In this document: positions 53,783 to 63,252 of the stretch, piece after piece
Numbering within the stretch: the first letter of the stretch is position 1
How the letters are laid out: every line of letters starts with the position of its first letter
DNA from: Ruegeria sp. Ofav3-42
GTDB lineage: Bacteria > Pseudomonadota > Alphaproteobacteria > Rhodobacterales > Rhodobacteraceae
Direction: 5' to 3'
Assembly (NCBI RefSeq): GCF_022347725.1
Contig: NZ_JAKRGB010000002.1
Span: forward strand, 124,001-188,000
Length of the DNA: 64,000 nucleotides
Position numbers and translations under genes: made by a program
Notes under the pieces: generated by a model
Seen by the model: the letters and a program-made list of their open reading frames with translations, nothing else
Databases searched by the model: none
What the model was told of the DNA's origin: nothing

Positions 53783-56422
53783 TCAGGTGGCCGCCTTTTT
53801 GGTCGTTTTCTTGGCCGCAGCTTTCTTTTTCGGAGCCGCTTTTTTCTTGGTGCCCTTTTTGGCCGCGCGTTCGTTGACCAGTTCAATGGCCATTTCCTGC
53901 GTCACATCTTCGGGCTTGATGTCCTTGGGAATGGTCGCATTGACCTTTTCCCATTTCACATACGGCCCGTAACGCCCATCCAAAACCTGCATTGCGCCGC
54001 CATCGGGGTGTTCCCCCAGTTCCTTGAGCGGCTTGGCTGCCGCACGACGCCCCCGGCCTGGATTGGCGCGTTTTTCGGCCAGCATCTCGACCGCGCGGTT
54101 CATGCCGATCTCGAACACGTCGTTGGGGTCTTTGAGGTTGGCATATACCGGTTTGGCTTCTTCCGGCAGCTGATGCATCAGATAAGGACCAAACCGCCCG
54201 AAATTCGAGCTGATCATGCCGCCCTCTGGGTGCTCACCGATCTGACGGGGCAGCGACAGCAGCGTCAGCGCCTTGTCCAGTTCCATGTCATCTTTGCTCC
54301 ACCCACGTGGCAGCGACGCGCGTGGGGGCTTTTTGTTCTCGGGCGTTGGTTCGCCGCGCTGAACGTATGGACCAAAGCGGCCCGATTTCAGCCAGATCTC
54401 ATCGCCCGCATCTTCGCCCAGCAGACGTTCATCACCCTCGGCACCCTCACCGGCGATGGGCCGGGTGTAGGTGCATTCCGGATAGTTGCCGCAGCCCACG
54501 AATCCGCCGGTGCGCGAGGTCTTGAGGTGCAGCTGACCCACACCGCATTTCGGGCAGATTCGCGGATCGGACCCATCCTCTCGCGGCGGATAGAGCTGCG
54601 GAGCCAGCGCCTCGTCCAACTTGTCCAGCACCTCGGAAATCCGCAGTTCGGACGTCTCGCCGATTGCTGCCGAGAAATCGCGCCAGAATTTACTCAGCAA
54701 CTCCTTGTAGTCACGACCGCCGGCGCTGACATCGTCCAATTGCTCTTCCAGATTTGCGGTGAACTCGTAGCCCACGTACTGCCGGAAGAAGTTCAGCAGG
54801 AAGATGGTGACGATCCGGCCCTTTTCCTCAGGGATCAGCCGGTTCTTGTCCTTACGCACATATTCCCGGTCCTGAATCGTCGTCACGATCGAGGCATAGG
54901 TCGAGGGGCGACCGATCCCCAATTCTTCCATCCGCTTGACCAGAGTAGCCTCGGTATAGCGCGGCGGCGGCTGTGTATGGTGCTGCAGTGCCAGAACAGA
55001 TTCGTTCTCGGACAGAATGGCCTCTTTCGCGACCTTGTCGCCAGATTCACTGGTCGCCTTCGCAAACTGATCACGCAATGAGGCTTTGGCAAAGCGGGCT
55101 GGGTCACCCTGCATGATTTGAGGCAGGCGCTTTTCGTCCTCGTCGGCTACATCATCGCGGCCTTCCTCGTAAACGCGCATGAATCCGTCAAACAGCACCA
55201 CCTGACCCGTGGCGCGCAGACCGACCTGCGCGTCATCGCTACCGATCTCAACCGTTGTACGCTCCAGCCGTGCCGCGGCCATCTGGCAAGCAATAGTGCG
55301 TTTCCAGATCAGATCATAAAGCTTGCGCTGATCCTCATCCGTGACCTTCAGAGCCTTGGCATCGCGCGACATATCCGTCGGACGGATACACTCGTGCGCT
55401 TCCTGCGCGTTCTTGGCCTTGTTCTTATAGATGCGTGGGCTGTCCGGCACGTATTCTGCGCCGTAACGATCGGTGATCGCGTCGCGAGCGGCAGCCACAG
55501 CCTCGGGGGCCATGTCGATACCGTCGGTTCGCATATAAGTAATGTACCCGGCCTCATACAGCCGCTGCGCCACCTGCATCGCGTGACGCGCACCCATGCC
55601 GAACTTGCGGCTGGCCTCTTGCTGCAGGGTCGAGGTCATGAAGGGGGCGCTGGGGTTGCGCGCGGCTGGTTTCGCCTCGACCGAGGTGACGCTCAGCGCG
55701 CGGCTGGTGATCGCCTGAACCGCCAGTTCGGCTTGTGTGGCGTTGGCCAGATCGTGCTTGTCCAGCTTTTTGCCTGCCAGCGTTACCAGACGTGCCTCAT
55801 ACGTCTGACCGCGCGGCGTTTCGAACTGTGCTTTGACCGACCAGTATTCAACCGGTTTGAAGGCCTCGATCTCCATCTCGCGCTCGACGATCAGGCGCAG
55901 ACAGACCGATTGCACACGACCAGCGGATTTGGCCCCCGGCAGTTTGCGCCACAGGACCGGAGACAGGTTAAAGCCTACAAGATAGTCCAGCGCGCGGCGT
56001 GCCAGATAAGCCTCGACCAGCGGCATGTCGACTTCGCGCGGGTTTTGCATCGCTTCGGTCACAGCGTCTTTGGTGATGGCGTTGAACGTGACGCGGCTGA
56101 CCGGCGTGTCCTTCTTGATCGAGCGGCGCTTGGTCAGGGCTTCCTGCAGGTGCCAGCTGATGGCCTCACCCTCGCGATCGGGGTCGGTTGCGAGGATCAG
56201 CGCGTTGTCTTCTTTCAGCGCGTCGGCGATGGCTTTGACATGTTTACGGCTGTCATTGCCGACCTCCCATTTCATTGCAAATTCATGCTCGGGATCGACG
56301 GAACCATCCTTCGGAGGAAGGTCACGCACATGGCCGTAAGACGCCAAAACCGTGTAGTCGGGGCCAAGATATTTGTTGATTGTTTTGGCCTTGGCAGGAG
56401 ATTCTACAACAACTACAGGCAT
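53783..56422 (-). CDS. topA: DNA topoisomerase I
   Basis: The product is 879 aa. It relaxes negative supercoils by a type IA mechanism. The TOPRIM domain starts at 'VVVESPAKAKTINKYLG' and has DPDREGE at 80-86; the active tyrosine is Tyr296 in 'ITYMRTDG'. One zinc finger (RICPKCGVG ... GFVGCGNYPEC) and several topoisomerase C-terminal repeats with 'GRFGPY' follow. The last ~28 residues are a Lys/Ala-rich, H1-like tail. It follows dprA on the same strand across a 164-nt gap, the usual alphaproteobacterial dprA-topA pairing. Confidence 0.97.
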   Translation of the reverse strand: MPVVVVESPAKAKTINKYLGPDYTVLASYGHVRDLPPKDGSVDPEHEFAMKWEVGNDSRKHVKAIADALKEDNALILATDPDREGEAISWHLQEALTKRRSIKKDTPVSRVTFNAITKDAVTEAMQNPREVDMPLVEAYLARRALDYLVGFNLSPVLWRKLPGAKSAGRVQSVCLRLIVEREMEIEAFKPVEYWSVKAQFETPRGQTYEARLVTLAGKKLDKHDLANATQAELAVQAITSRALSVTSVEAKPAARNPSAPFMTSTLQQEASRKFGMGARHAMQVAQRLYEAGYITYMRTDGIDMAPEAVAAARDAITDRYGAEYVPDSPRIYKNKAKNAQEAHECIRPTDMSRDAKALKVTDEDQRKLYDLIWKRTIACQMAAARLERTTVEIGSDDAQVGLRATGQVVLFDGFMRVYEEGRDDVADEDEKRLPQIMQGDPARFAKASLRDQFAKATSESGDKVAKEAILSENESVLALQHHTQPPPRYTEATLVKRMEELGIGRPSTYASIVTTIQDREYVRKDKNRLIPEEKGRIVTIFLLNFFRQYVGYEFTANLEEQLDDVSAGGRDYKELLSKFWRDFSAAIGETSELRISEVLDKLDEALAPQLYPPREDGSDPRICPKCGVGQLHLKTSRTGGFVGCGNYPECTYTRPIAGEGAEGDERLLGEDAGDEIWLKSGRFGPYVQRGEPTPENKKPPRASLPRGWSKDDMELDKALTLLSLPRQIGEHPEGGMISSNFGRFGPYLMHQLPEEAKPVYANLKDPNDVFEIGMNRAVEMLAEKRANPGRGRRAAAKPLKELGEHPDGGAMQVLDGRYGPYVKWEKVNATIPKDIKPEDVTQEMAIELVNERAAKKGTKKKAAPKKKAAAKKTTKKAAT

Positions 56423-56586
56423 TTAAGGGAAAACCTCGCTCGACAGAATGTGTGCCTTCTATGATCGTGCAAAATGTGGAGGGCAAGGGCGAATTGTCAA
56501 TGAGTTCCTTTGAATGCAGTAATAACGCGGTGATATCAGGTAGATAAGCAGTGCCAAACCAAGCAACGTCGCAGGGCGAATCCGCG

Positions 56587-57720
56587 TTACGCCGTCAAAG
56601 ACAGCAAACCGCCCGGTTGCCGCTGAATGCGCCCATCAAGTTCCAGATCGACCAATGCGGGGCCGATTTCTCCGGCCGTTGCTGCGATATCTCGGATCAA
56701 CTGGTCTTCGGCAACCGGGGACGGCCCCAATCGCGACAGGATTTCCTGGTGCAGCGCGGTGCCGGTGATGATTGGGTTATCGGGCATATGGGGCAGGGTG
56801 GGGTTTTCGACATCGCAAGTCACAACTTGTTTCGGCAGTGCCTCAATGACATCTTCAGCGGATCTCACCAATGTCGCGCCGTCGCGGATCAGCAGGTTGC
56901 ATCCGGCAGCGCGGGCGTCGAAGGGATGTCCGGGCACGGCCAGAACTTCGCGCCCCTGATCCAAGGCGTCCCGCGCTGTGATCAGGCTACCGGACTTTGC
57001 GGCGGCTTCAACAACGACGACCGCTTGCGCCAGCCCCGAGATAATCCTGTTTCTGCGCGGAAAGTGACGGGCCTGTGGCGTCACGCCCATCGGTTGTTCG
57101 GACACGCGTAGCCCGGTTTGGGCAATCTTGTCCGCCAGTGCCGCGTTTTCGGCTGGGTATATGATATCCACCCCGCCCGCCATAACCGCCACGGTTCCTG
57201 TCTCCAACGCAGCCAAATGGGCTGAGGTGTCAATTCCGCGCGCCAGACCGGATACAACGACATGACCTTGCTTTCCAAGATCCGTCGCAAGTCCTCGCGC
57301 CATACGCGCGCCCAGCGAGGAACAATTTCGCGCGCCGACCATGGCAATGGCCCGCCGCTGCAAGATGGATGTGTCGCCAATAGCCCAAAGCATCGGCGGG
57401 GCATCGGACAAATCGCACAGTACTGAGGGGAAGTCGGCGGACCCAAGGCACAAAAGTTTCGCATTAGCGGCTTTTGCAGCCTTGAGCTCCGCCTCAATTA
57501 CGCCGGGCGGGCAAATTTCATACCCATCAATTCCGGCAGCGCGTGCCATTTCCGGCAGCGCGGCCAGCGCGTTCTGCGCCGAGCCATGTTCGCGCAGCAG
57601 CCGTCGAAACGTCGCCGGACCGACCTTGCGAGAGCGCAACAGACGAAGCCAGAAAAACCGATCCTCTTCCGTGGTGGGTGGGAGTGTGGGGTGAAAGGAA
57701 GAAAGCTGCTCTTCGGTCAT
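56587..57720 (-). CDS. dprA: DNA-processing protein DprA
   Basis: The product is 377 aa. DprA loads RecA on incoming single-stranded DNA during transformation. The Rossmann-like core shows 'AMVGARNCSSLGARMARGLA', 'VVVSGLARGIDTSAHLAALE', 'HFPRRNRIISGLA' and 'VVVVEAAAKSGSLITARDAL'. A C-terminal winged-helix (DprA_WH, ~310-375) is present. It is conserved widely, including in bacteria not known to be competent. The 241 nt upstream are AT-rich, with two GAAAATTTTC-type dyads. Confidence 0.95.
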   Translation of the reverse strand: MTEEQLSSFHPTLPPTTEEDRFFWLRLLRSRKVGPATFRRLLREHGSAQNALAALPEMARAAGIDGYEICPPGVIEAELKAAKAANAKLLCLGSADFPSVLCDLSDAPPMLWAIGDTSILQRRAIAMVGARNCSSLGARMARGLATDLGKQGHVVVSGLARGIDTSAHLAALETGTVAVMAGGVDIIYPAENAALADKIAQTGLRVSEQPMGVTPQARHFPRRNRIISGLAQAVVVVEAAAKSGSLITARDALDQGREVLAVPGHPFDARAAGCNLLIRDGATLVRSAEDVIEALPKQVVTCDVENPTLPHMPDNPIITGTALHQEILSRLGPSPVAEDQLIRDIAATAGEIGPALVDLELDGRIQRQPGGLLSLTA

Positions 57721-57909
57721 CCGTTGCTCCGCCTGATTGCAGAACTGGTTTACGACTGCCGAGGTTAACAGCTTGTGAATCGCGATAAATTATTCGGAAA
57801 ATTTTCGGGGAATGACGCCTGATTTAAGTTAACATTATGAAATATAGTCGAAAAATTTTCCACGCGCTTGGTGTGGCCGCGCAATGTAATCCTGATACAC
57901 CGATCAAGC

Positions 57910-57937
57910 GAAAGCGCAGCGTTAACCCTGCGCTCTC
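57910..57937 (-). terminator. Hairpin after tldD
   Basis: On the minus strand GAGAGCGCAG and CTGCGCTTTC form a 10-bp stem with one mismatch over an 8-nt GGTTAACG loop, 24 nt past the tldD stop codon. No clear U-tract follows, so termination is probable rather than certain. Confidence 0.45.
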
Positions 57938-57961
57938 GATTTCCTGCCTGGCGATTCCCGA

Positions 57962-59383
57962 TTACGCCGCCGATCCGCCAATCGTCAGGCCGTCCATCAG
58001 AACAGTGGGCTGCCCGACACCGACCGGCACCCATTGACCGTCCTTGCCGCAAGTCCCCATGCCCGGATCCAGCGCCATGTCGTTGCCCAGACCTCGAATC
58101 CGCTTTAGCGCTGACGGACCGTCCCCAATCAAGGTGGCACCTTTCACGGGCGCTCCGATCTTGCCGTTCTCGACCCGGTACGCCTCGGTGCAGGAGAATA
58201 CAAACTTGCCGTTGGTGATATCGACCTGACCACCCCCAAAGCCCACAGCCCAGATGCCGTCCTTGATATCGGCCACCAGTGCGACCGGGTCGGCGTCGCC
58301 GCCCAGCATGACGGTGTTCGTCATCCGCGGCATCGGTTTGTGCGCATAGCTCTGCCGCCGCCCATTGCCGGTGGGGGCAACCCCCATCAGACGCGCGTTC
58401 TGGCGGTCCTGCATGTACCCGGTCAGGACACCGTCCTCGATCAGAACTGTTCGCGAACTAGGTGTGCCCTCGTCATCCAGCGTGATCGACCCGCGCCGAT
58501 CGGGGGTCGTGCCATCATCTACCACCGTCACCCCTTTGGACGCGATCTGCTGCCCCATAAGACCAGCAAAGGCCGAGCTGCCCTTGCGGTTGAAATCGCC
58601 TTCCAGCCCGTGTCCAATGGCCTCGTGCAGCAGTATACCGGGCCAACCGGGGCCCAAGGCGACTTCCATCACACCGGCCGGGGCGGGAACCGCGTCAAGA
58701 TTGACCAGTGCGATCCGCAGCGCCTCGCGTGCTTTGTCCTGCCAGTCGGATGGGTCGATCAGCCCATCCAAACCAACGCGCCCGCCGCCGCCAGCTGAGC
58801 CGCTTTCTCGGCGACCATTCTGTTCCACGATGACCGAGACGTTCAGGCGCGTCATCGGGCGTACATCCCGAACCAAAACGCCATCGGGGCGCAGGATTTC
58901 CACCTCCTGCACAGCGGCGGCGATTGTTGCGCTGACCTGCACAACGCGCGGGTCCAGATCACGAGCGAAGGCGTCGATCTCGCGCAGGGTCTCGATCTTG
59001 ACCGGGAAGGCGGCGGATTCGATCGGATCCTCATCGGTGTACAGGCGGGTATTGGTGGCGCGCGGCGCGTCCGCCAATGTGCCGCCACCGTCACCTACGG
59101 CCAGGCGTGCCGTCTCGGCAGCCCGCTTCAGGGCTGGAATGGAAACATCTGTGGAGTGCGCATACCCGGCGACCTCACCCTGAACCGCGCGCAGGCCAAA
59201 TCCTTCGGAGGCGTCATAAGACGCAGTGCGCAAACGACCATCATCAAAGACCAGTGACTCGGATTTCCGCCGTTCGACAAACAATTCTCCGTCCTCGGCC
59301 CCAGCGGTGGCGGACTGCAGAACCGCAAGCGCTTCGTCCTGCGGAATAGCGCTTTCAAAAGGGCGAAACGGGTCGTTGGGCAT
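57962..59383 (-). CDS. tldD: Metalloprotease TldD
   Basis: The product is 473 aa from the ATG at 59383 (MPNDPFRPFESAIPQDEALA). The zinc motif HEAIGH is at 253-258 (HExxxH), characteristic of TldD, with 'GTCGKDGQWVPVGVGQP' near the C-terminus. TldD with PmbA/TldE forms a heterodimeric peptidase that degrades unfolded peptides and matures some modified peptides; pmbA is not in the window. It is divergent from the cytochrome oxidase operon, and an FNR-type palindrome sits 20 nt before its start codon. Confidence 0.95.
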   Translation of the reverse strand: MPNDPFRPFESAIPQDEALAVLQSATAGAEDGELFVERRKSESLVFDDGRLRTASYDASEGFGLRAVQGEVAGYAHSTDVSIPALKRAAETARLAVGDGGGTLADAPRATNTRLYTDEDPIESAAFPVKIETLREIDAFARDLDPRVVQVSATIAAAVQEVEILRPDGVLVRDVRPMTRLNVSVIVEQNGRRESGSAGGGGRVGLDGLIDPSDWQDKAREALRIALVNLDAVPAPAGVMEVALGPGWPGILLHEAIGHGLEGDFNRKGSSAFAGLMGQQIASKGVTVVDDGTTPDRRGSITLDDEGTPSSRTVLIEDGVLTGYMQDRQNARLMGVAPTGNGRRQSYAHKPMPRMTNTVMLGGDADPVALVADIKDGIWAVGFGGGQVDITNGKFVFSCTEAYRVENGKIGAPVKGATLIGDGPSALKRIRGLGNDMALDPGMGTCGKDGQWVPVGVGQPTVLMDGLTIGGSAA

Positions 59384-59402
59384 CGGTTGGGACCTTTCGG
59401 GT

Positions 59403-59416
59403 TTGATCCAGATCAA
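59403..59416 (+). promoter_or_regulatory. Perfect FNR/FnrL-type box between tldD and ctaC
   Basis: TTGAT-CCAG-ATCAA matches the FNR-family consensus TTGAT-N4-ATCAA in all ten defined positions. It is centred 19 nt before a -35-like TTGACG (59430-59435) in the ctaC direction and 20 nt before the tldD ATG. FnrL is the oxygen regulator of Rhodobacteraceae; whether it activates or represses here cannot be read from the site. A Dnr/NnrR-type regulator could also use it. Confidence 0.7.
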
Positions 59417-59559
59417 AAATAGCGTCTGTTTGACGCAAGCATTTTGCTTTATCTACCCGTCGGAATATGGTTTTTAACGCGGCCAAAGACAACGGGAGAG
59501 GTGCGACCGATTCACACCTTTTCGCGAGAGAAGCAAAGATCAAACGATCAGGACAGAAA

Positions 59560-60471
59560 ATGAAGAATGCTTTGATGCTTTCCGGGCTGATGACAGCCCT
59601 CTCCAGCCTTCCCGCCATGGCTCAGGAGCTTGAGATTATTGGCAAGCCGGTTGATGGCGGCATGGGGTTCCAGCCTGCAGCCACCAGCCTGGCCACCGGA
59701 ATTCAGCGTCTGGACGCAATGATTCTGGTGATCATCACTGTGATCTGTCTGTTTGTTGCGGGTCTTCTGATCTACTGCATCGTGCGCTACAATTCGCGTA
59801 ACAATCCCGAGCCCGCGCGATTCTCGCACTACACCCCGGTTGAGATTGCATGGACCCTTGGTCCGATCCTGATTCTGGTGTTCATCGGTGCCTTCTCGCT
59901 GCCGGTGCTGTTCAAACAGCAGGAAATCCCCGAAGGTGATGTGGTCATCAAGGTGGTCGGTAACCAGTGGTACTGGACCTACGAATATGTCGATCACGAT
60001 TTCGCGTTCGACAGCTATCTGCTGGGCCACCCGGCGACTCTGGACGAAGGCGCGCGCCCTGCTGACGCCGACGTAACTCCGTTTGTTCTGGACGACGCGA
60101 TGCGCGCCAAGCTGGCAGATTCCGGATACGGCGAAGATGAATGGTTGCTGGCCACTGATACGGCAGTTGTCGTGCCGGTCGGCAAGATCATCGTCATGCA
60201 GGTCACCGCGTCGGACGTTATCCACTCGTGGACCATCCCGTCCTTTGGCGTAAAGCAGGACGGCGTACCTGGCCGTCTGGCGGAACTGTGGTTCCAGGCC
60301 GACAAAGAAGGCGTCTACTTCGGTCAGTGTTCGGAACTGTGTGGCAAGGACCACGCCTATATGCCGATCACCGTAAAAGTGGTCAGCCAAGAGGCATACG
60401 ACCAGTGGCTGCAAGGCGCACTGGAAGAGTATGCTGGTCAGCCGGCAGCCTATCAGGTTGCTTCGAACTGA
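59560..60471 (+). CDS. ctaC: Cytochrome c oxidase subunit II (aa3-type)
   Basis: The product is 303 aa from the ATG at 59560 ([10 protein letters not shown]...). A signal peptide (cleavage near Ala21) and two membrane helices (~52-75 and ~96-118) precede the periplasmic CuA domain. CuA ligands are His222, Cys257, Glu259, Cys261, His265 and Met268. 'NQWYWTYEY' (135-143) is the aromatic electron entry region. It is first in the operon ctaC-ctaB-small ORF-ctaG-ctaE-SURF1; subunit I (ctaD) is not in the window. Confidence 0.97.
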   Translation: MKNALMLSGLMTALSSLPAMAQELEIIGKPVDGGMGFQPAATSLATGIQRLDAMILVIITVICLFVAGLLIYCIVRYNSRNNPEPARFSHYTPVEIAWTLGPILILVFIGAFSLPVLFKQQEIPEGDVVIKVVGNQWYWTYEYVDHDFAFDSYLLGHPATLDEGARPADADVTPFVLDDAMRAKLADSGYGEDEWLLATDTAVVVPVGKIIVMQVTASDVIHSWTIPSFGVKQDGVPGRLAELWFQADKEGVYFGQCSELCGKDHAYMPITVKVVSQEAYDQWLQGALEEYAGQPAAYQVASN

Positions 60472-60555
60472 TTGCCCGCGCGGGCCTTCGTCCTGCGCTT
60501 TGAGTAATGCAGGCTGCGCGTGTTTCGCGCAGCTTTCGCCCCAAAAGGACCAGAA

Positions 60556-61512
60556 ATGAGCGACGCAAGCATCAATGCCAGCACAGTGACCGCCAAATCC
60601 CATGCGGATGAGGCTGGCTTTGGCGATTACTTCGCCCTGCTGAAGCCACGCGTGATGTCGCTGGTCGTTTTTACGGCTCTGGTCGGCCTGCTGGCCGCAC
60701 CGGTCCCCGTGCATCCCTTTGTTGGATTCTGTGCCATCCTGTTCATCGCAATTGGCGGTGGCGCGTCTGGCGCGCTGAACATGTGGTGGGACGCGGATAT
60801 CGACAAGGTGATGAAGCGCACCAAGGGCCGCCCAATCCCGTCGGGTAAGGTGGAAGAGGGCGAAGCATTGGCCCTGGGACTGGCCCTGTCCGGGCTGTCC
60901 GTGATCATGCTGGGTCTGGCGACAAACTGGTTCGCCGGAGCTTTCCTGGCCTTCACGATCTTCTTCTACGTCGTTGTTTACACGATGTGGCTGAAACGCT
61001 CGACGCCTCAGAACATCGTGATCGGTGGTGCAGCAGGGGCTTTCCCACCCGTGATAGGCTGGGTCGCGGCCACCGGGTCGATGTCAATCGAACCGTGGCT
61101 GATGTTTGCCCTGACATTCATGTGGACCCCGCCGCATTTCTGGGCGCTGGCGCTGTTCATGCGCTCGGATTATGACGATGCGGGTGTGCCGATGCTGACC
61201 GTTACGCATGGTCGCCGCGCGACGCGCTGGCACATTCTGGTCTATACGGTGCTGCTGGCGTTGCTGGCTGTGGGCACCGCGTTCTCTGGCATTGGCGGTC
61301 CGGTCTATCTGGTGGTCGCGGTCGTACTCAACGCGCTGTTCCTGTGGGGAGCGTGGCAGATTTCGCGCCGGACCGAGGATGACGCGGAAGCCGACAATTT
61401 CAAGGTCGAGCGCTCTTTTTTCAAGCTGTCGCTGCTCTACCTGTTCCTGCACTTCGGCGCGATTCTGGCCGAAGCGTTGTTGAAACCATTTGGGCTGGGA
61501 GGCTGGTCATGA
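60556..61512 (+). CDS. ctaB: Protoheme IX farnesyltransferase (heme O synthase)
   Basis: The product is 318 aa from the ATG at 60556 (MSDASINAST). It adds farnesyl to heme B, producing heme O, the precursor of heme A for aa3 oxidase. The prenyltransferase signature N75-x3-D79-x3-D83 is in 'NMWWDADIDKVMKRTKGRP', and the second loop reads 'MRSDYDDAGVPM'. About eight or nine membrane helices are predicted. It lies 84 nt after ctaC; the next small ORF starts inside its end (overlap of 4 nt). Confidence 0.97.
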   Translation: MSDASINASTVTAKSHADEAGFGDYFALLKPRVMSLVVFTALVGLLAAPVPVHPFVGFCAILFIAIGGGASGALNMWWDADIDKVMKRTKGRPIPSGKVEEGEALALGLALSGLSVIMLGLATNWFAGAFLAFTIFFYVVVYTMWLKRSTPQNIVIGGAAGAFPPVIGWVAATGSMSIEPWLMFALTFMWTPPHFWALALFMRSDYDDAGVPMLTVTHGRRATRWHILVYTVLLALLAVGTAFSGIGGPVYLVVAVVLNALFLWGAWQISRRTEDDAEADNFKVERSFFKLSLLYLFLHFGAILAEALLKPFGLGGWS

Positions 61513-61670
61513 GCCTGCGCAAAAGCCACGAGCTGCATCAACGTCGGTTTAGCCGCAATCTGGGGGTTGGCCTGACACTGGCTGCCTTCATCGTGATCAT
61601 TTTTGGTCTGACTATCGTTAAGGTCTCGGGCACCGATTTCAGTCTGGCGACGCAAGAGGTGCAGAACTGA
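61509..61670 (+). CDS. 53-residue single-pass membrane protein in the cytochrome oxidase operon
   Basis: The ATG at 61509 overlaps the ctaB stop codon (ATGA) and the TGA at 61668-61670 shares its A with the ctaG start (TGATG), so it is translationally coupled on both sides. The protein has a basic N-terminus (MSLRKSHELHQRRFSRN), one membrane helix (~19-38) and a short periplasmic tail ending VQN. A small ORF in this spot is common in alphaproteobacterial cta operons and is sometimes called CoxF. It may assist ctaG or subunit assembly; no direct evidence is seen. Confidence 0.85.
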   Translation: MSLRKSHELHQRRFSRNLGVGLTLAAFIVIIFGLTIVKVSGTDFSLATQEVQN

Positions 61671-62245
61671 TGGCTTTGACGGGCCCTCAGAAAACGGTTG
61701 CGCAGACCGTTGGCGTGGTTGTCCTGATGGGCAGCCTGGCTTGGGCTGCGGTGCCGTTTTATGACTGGTTCTGCCGGGTTACCGGTTTCGGTGGCACTAC
61801 GGGTGTGGCCGCTGCTGCACCCGAAGATATTCTGGATCGTAAGGTCACCGTCCGTTTTGACGCCTCAAAGGCCAAGGACATGGCCTGGGAATTCAAGCCG
61901 GTCGAACGCGAAATGGAAGTGCGCATCGGTGAAACCGGGCTGGCCTTCTATGAGGCCTATAACCCGACCAACCGTCCCATCGCCGGGCAGGCGTCCTACA
62001 ACGTGGCGCCATACTCTGCCGGTGGATATTTCCAGAAAATAGCCTGTTTCTGCTTTGAAGAGCAGGTGCTGCAGCCCGGCGAACGGGTTCAGATGCCGGT
62101 GACCTTTTTCGTCGACCCCGAAATGGTCGAAGATCTGGAAGCCAAATACGTGCATACGATTACTCTGTCGTATACATTCTACGAAATTGACCTGCCCGAG
62201 GGCTATGCCGCCCTGGAGACGCAGGCTGATACAACAACGAACTAA
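61670..62245 (+). CDS. ctaG: Cytochrome c oxidase copper chaperone CtaG (Cox11)
   Basis: The product is 191 aa. It delivers copper to the CuB site of subunit I. An N-terminal membrane anchor (~12-30) is followed by Cys35 (DWFCRVTG) and the copper-binding Cys126-Phe-Cys128 in 'KIACFCFEEQ', with 'TLSYTFYEI' near the end. It begins on the last base of the small upstream ORF's stop codon. ctaE follows after 22 nt. Confidence 0.96.
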   Translation: MALTGPQKTVAQTVGVVVLMGSLAWAAVPFYDWFCRVTGFGGTTGVAAAAPEDILDRKVTVRFDASKAKDMAWEFKPVEREMEVRIGETGLAFYEAYNPTNRPIAGQASYNVAPYSAGGYFQKIACFCFEEQVLQPGERVQMPVTFFVDPEMVEDLEAKYVHTITLSYTFYEIDLPEGYAALETQADTTTN

Positions 62246-62267
62246 CGCCTGTAGGTGAGGGACGCTG

Positions 62268-63083
62268 ATGGCACACGCAAAAAACCATGATTATCACATT
62301 CTGGCCCCGTCGATTTGGCCGCTGATCGGCGCAGTCGGCGGCTTTGTGATGTTGTTCGGGGCCGTCCTGTGGATGCACGGCATTACCCCGTTCATGTTCT
62401 GGGCCGGTCTGGTCGCGGTTCTGTACACCATGTTTGCCTGGTGGTCCGAAGTTGTGGCCGAGAGCCGTGCCGGTGATCACACGCCGGTCGTTCGCATTGG
62501 TCTACGCTATGGCTTCATCCTGTTCGTGATGTCCGAGGTGATGTTTTTCTTTGCCTGGTTCTGGTCGTTCTTCAAACATCGCATGTACCCGATGTACGAC
62601 TATGCCGGCACCGAATACATCCAGCCCGATATACATGCTGTTGATCCGTTCCACCTGCCGCTGATCAACACTCTGGTCCTGCTGCTGTCAGGCTGCGCTA
62701 TTACCTGGGCTCACCACGCGCTGGTCCATGACAACGACCGCAAGGCGCTGATCAATGGTCTGGCCATCGGTATCGTTCTGGGGATTGCGTTTACGTTCCT
62801 GCAAGGCTTCGAATACTACGAATTGCTGGCCCATGAAGGTTGGGAATTTGGCGGTGACCAGTTCTATTCGAACTTCTTCATGGCAACCGGTTTCCACGGC
62901 GCACACGTGATTATCGGGACTATCTTTCTGACCGTCTGCCTTATCCGGGCTCTGCGTGGTGATTTCACGCCCGAGAAACACGTCGGATTTGAAGCGGCCG
63001 CATGGTACTGGCACTTTGTTGACGTTGTCTGGCTGTTCCTGTTCTTCGCCGTTTACATCTGGGGTCAAGCGCCGCTGATGTGA
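62268..63083 (+). CDS. ctaE: Cytochrome c oxidase subunit III
   Basis: The product is 271 aa, a seven-helix aa3-type subunit III. It starts [19 protein letters not shown], with '[20 protein letters not shown]' and '[14 protein letters not shown]' as family signatures (the Glu of 'MSEVMFF' is the conserved membrane carboxylate), and '[16 protein letters not shown]' at the C-terminus. It is followed by a strong terminator 23 nt on, separating it from the SURF1-thrC pair. Confidence 0.97.
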   Translation: MAHAKNHDYHILAPSIWPLIGAVGGFVMLFGAVLWMHGITPFMFWAGLVAVLYTMFAWWSEVVAESRAGDHTPVVRIGLRYGFILFVMSEVMFFFAWFWSFFKHRMYPMYDYAGTEYIQPDIHAVDPFHLPLINTLVLLLSGCAITWAHHALVHDNDRKALINGLAIGIVLGIAFTFLQGFEYYELLAHEGWEFGGDQFYSNFFMATGFHGAHVIIGTIFLTVCLIRALRGDFTPEKHVGFEAAAWYWHFVDVVWLFLFFAVYIWGQAPLM

Positions 63084-63106
63084 TGACGGACAGGTGATCC
63101 AATTGG

Positions 63107-63133
63107 AAAAGCCGCCCTTTGGGGCGGCTTTTT
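63107..63133 (+). terminator. Intrinsic terminator after ctaE
   Basis: AAAAGCCGCCC (63107-63117) pairs perfectly with GGGCGGCTTTT (63122-63132) over a TTTG loop and runs on into T. It lies 23 nt after the ctaE stop codon, in a 169-nt gap before the SURF1 gene. The rest of the gap contains a GC-rich stretch but nothing I can name. Confidence 0.88.
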
Positions 63134-63252
63134 CTCTATTCCGGGCGCAATATTGCGCCCGATACAATTGCGTGGTTGCCTTTTTGCGGGTGCAGCCCTT
63201 AACAAGACGCCGGCTCTTACAGAGCCTTCGAGCAATCTAACCTGGTCCTGAC

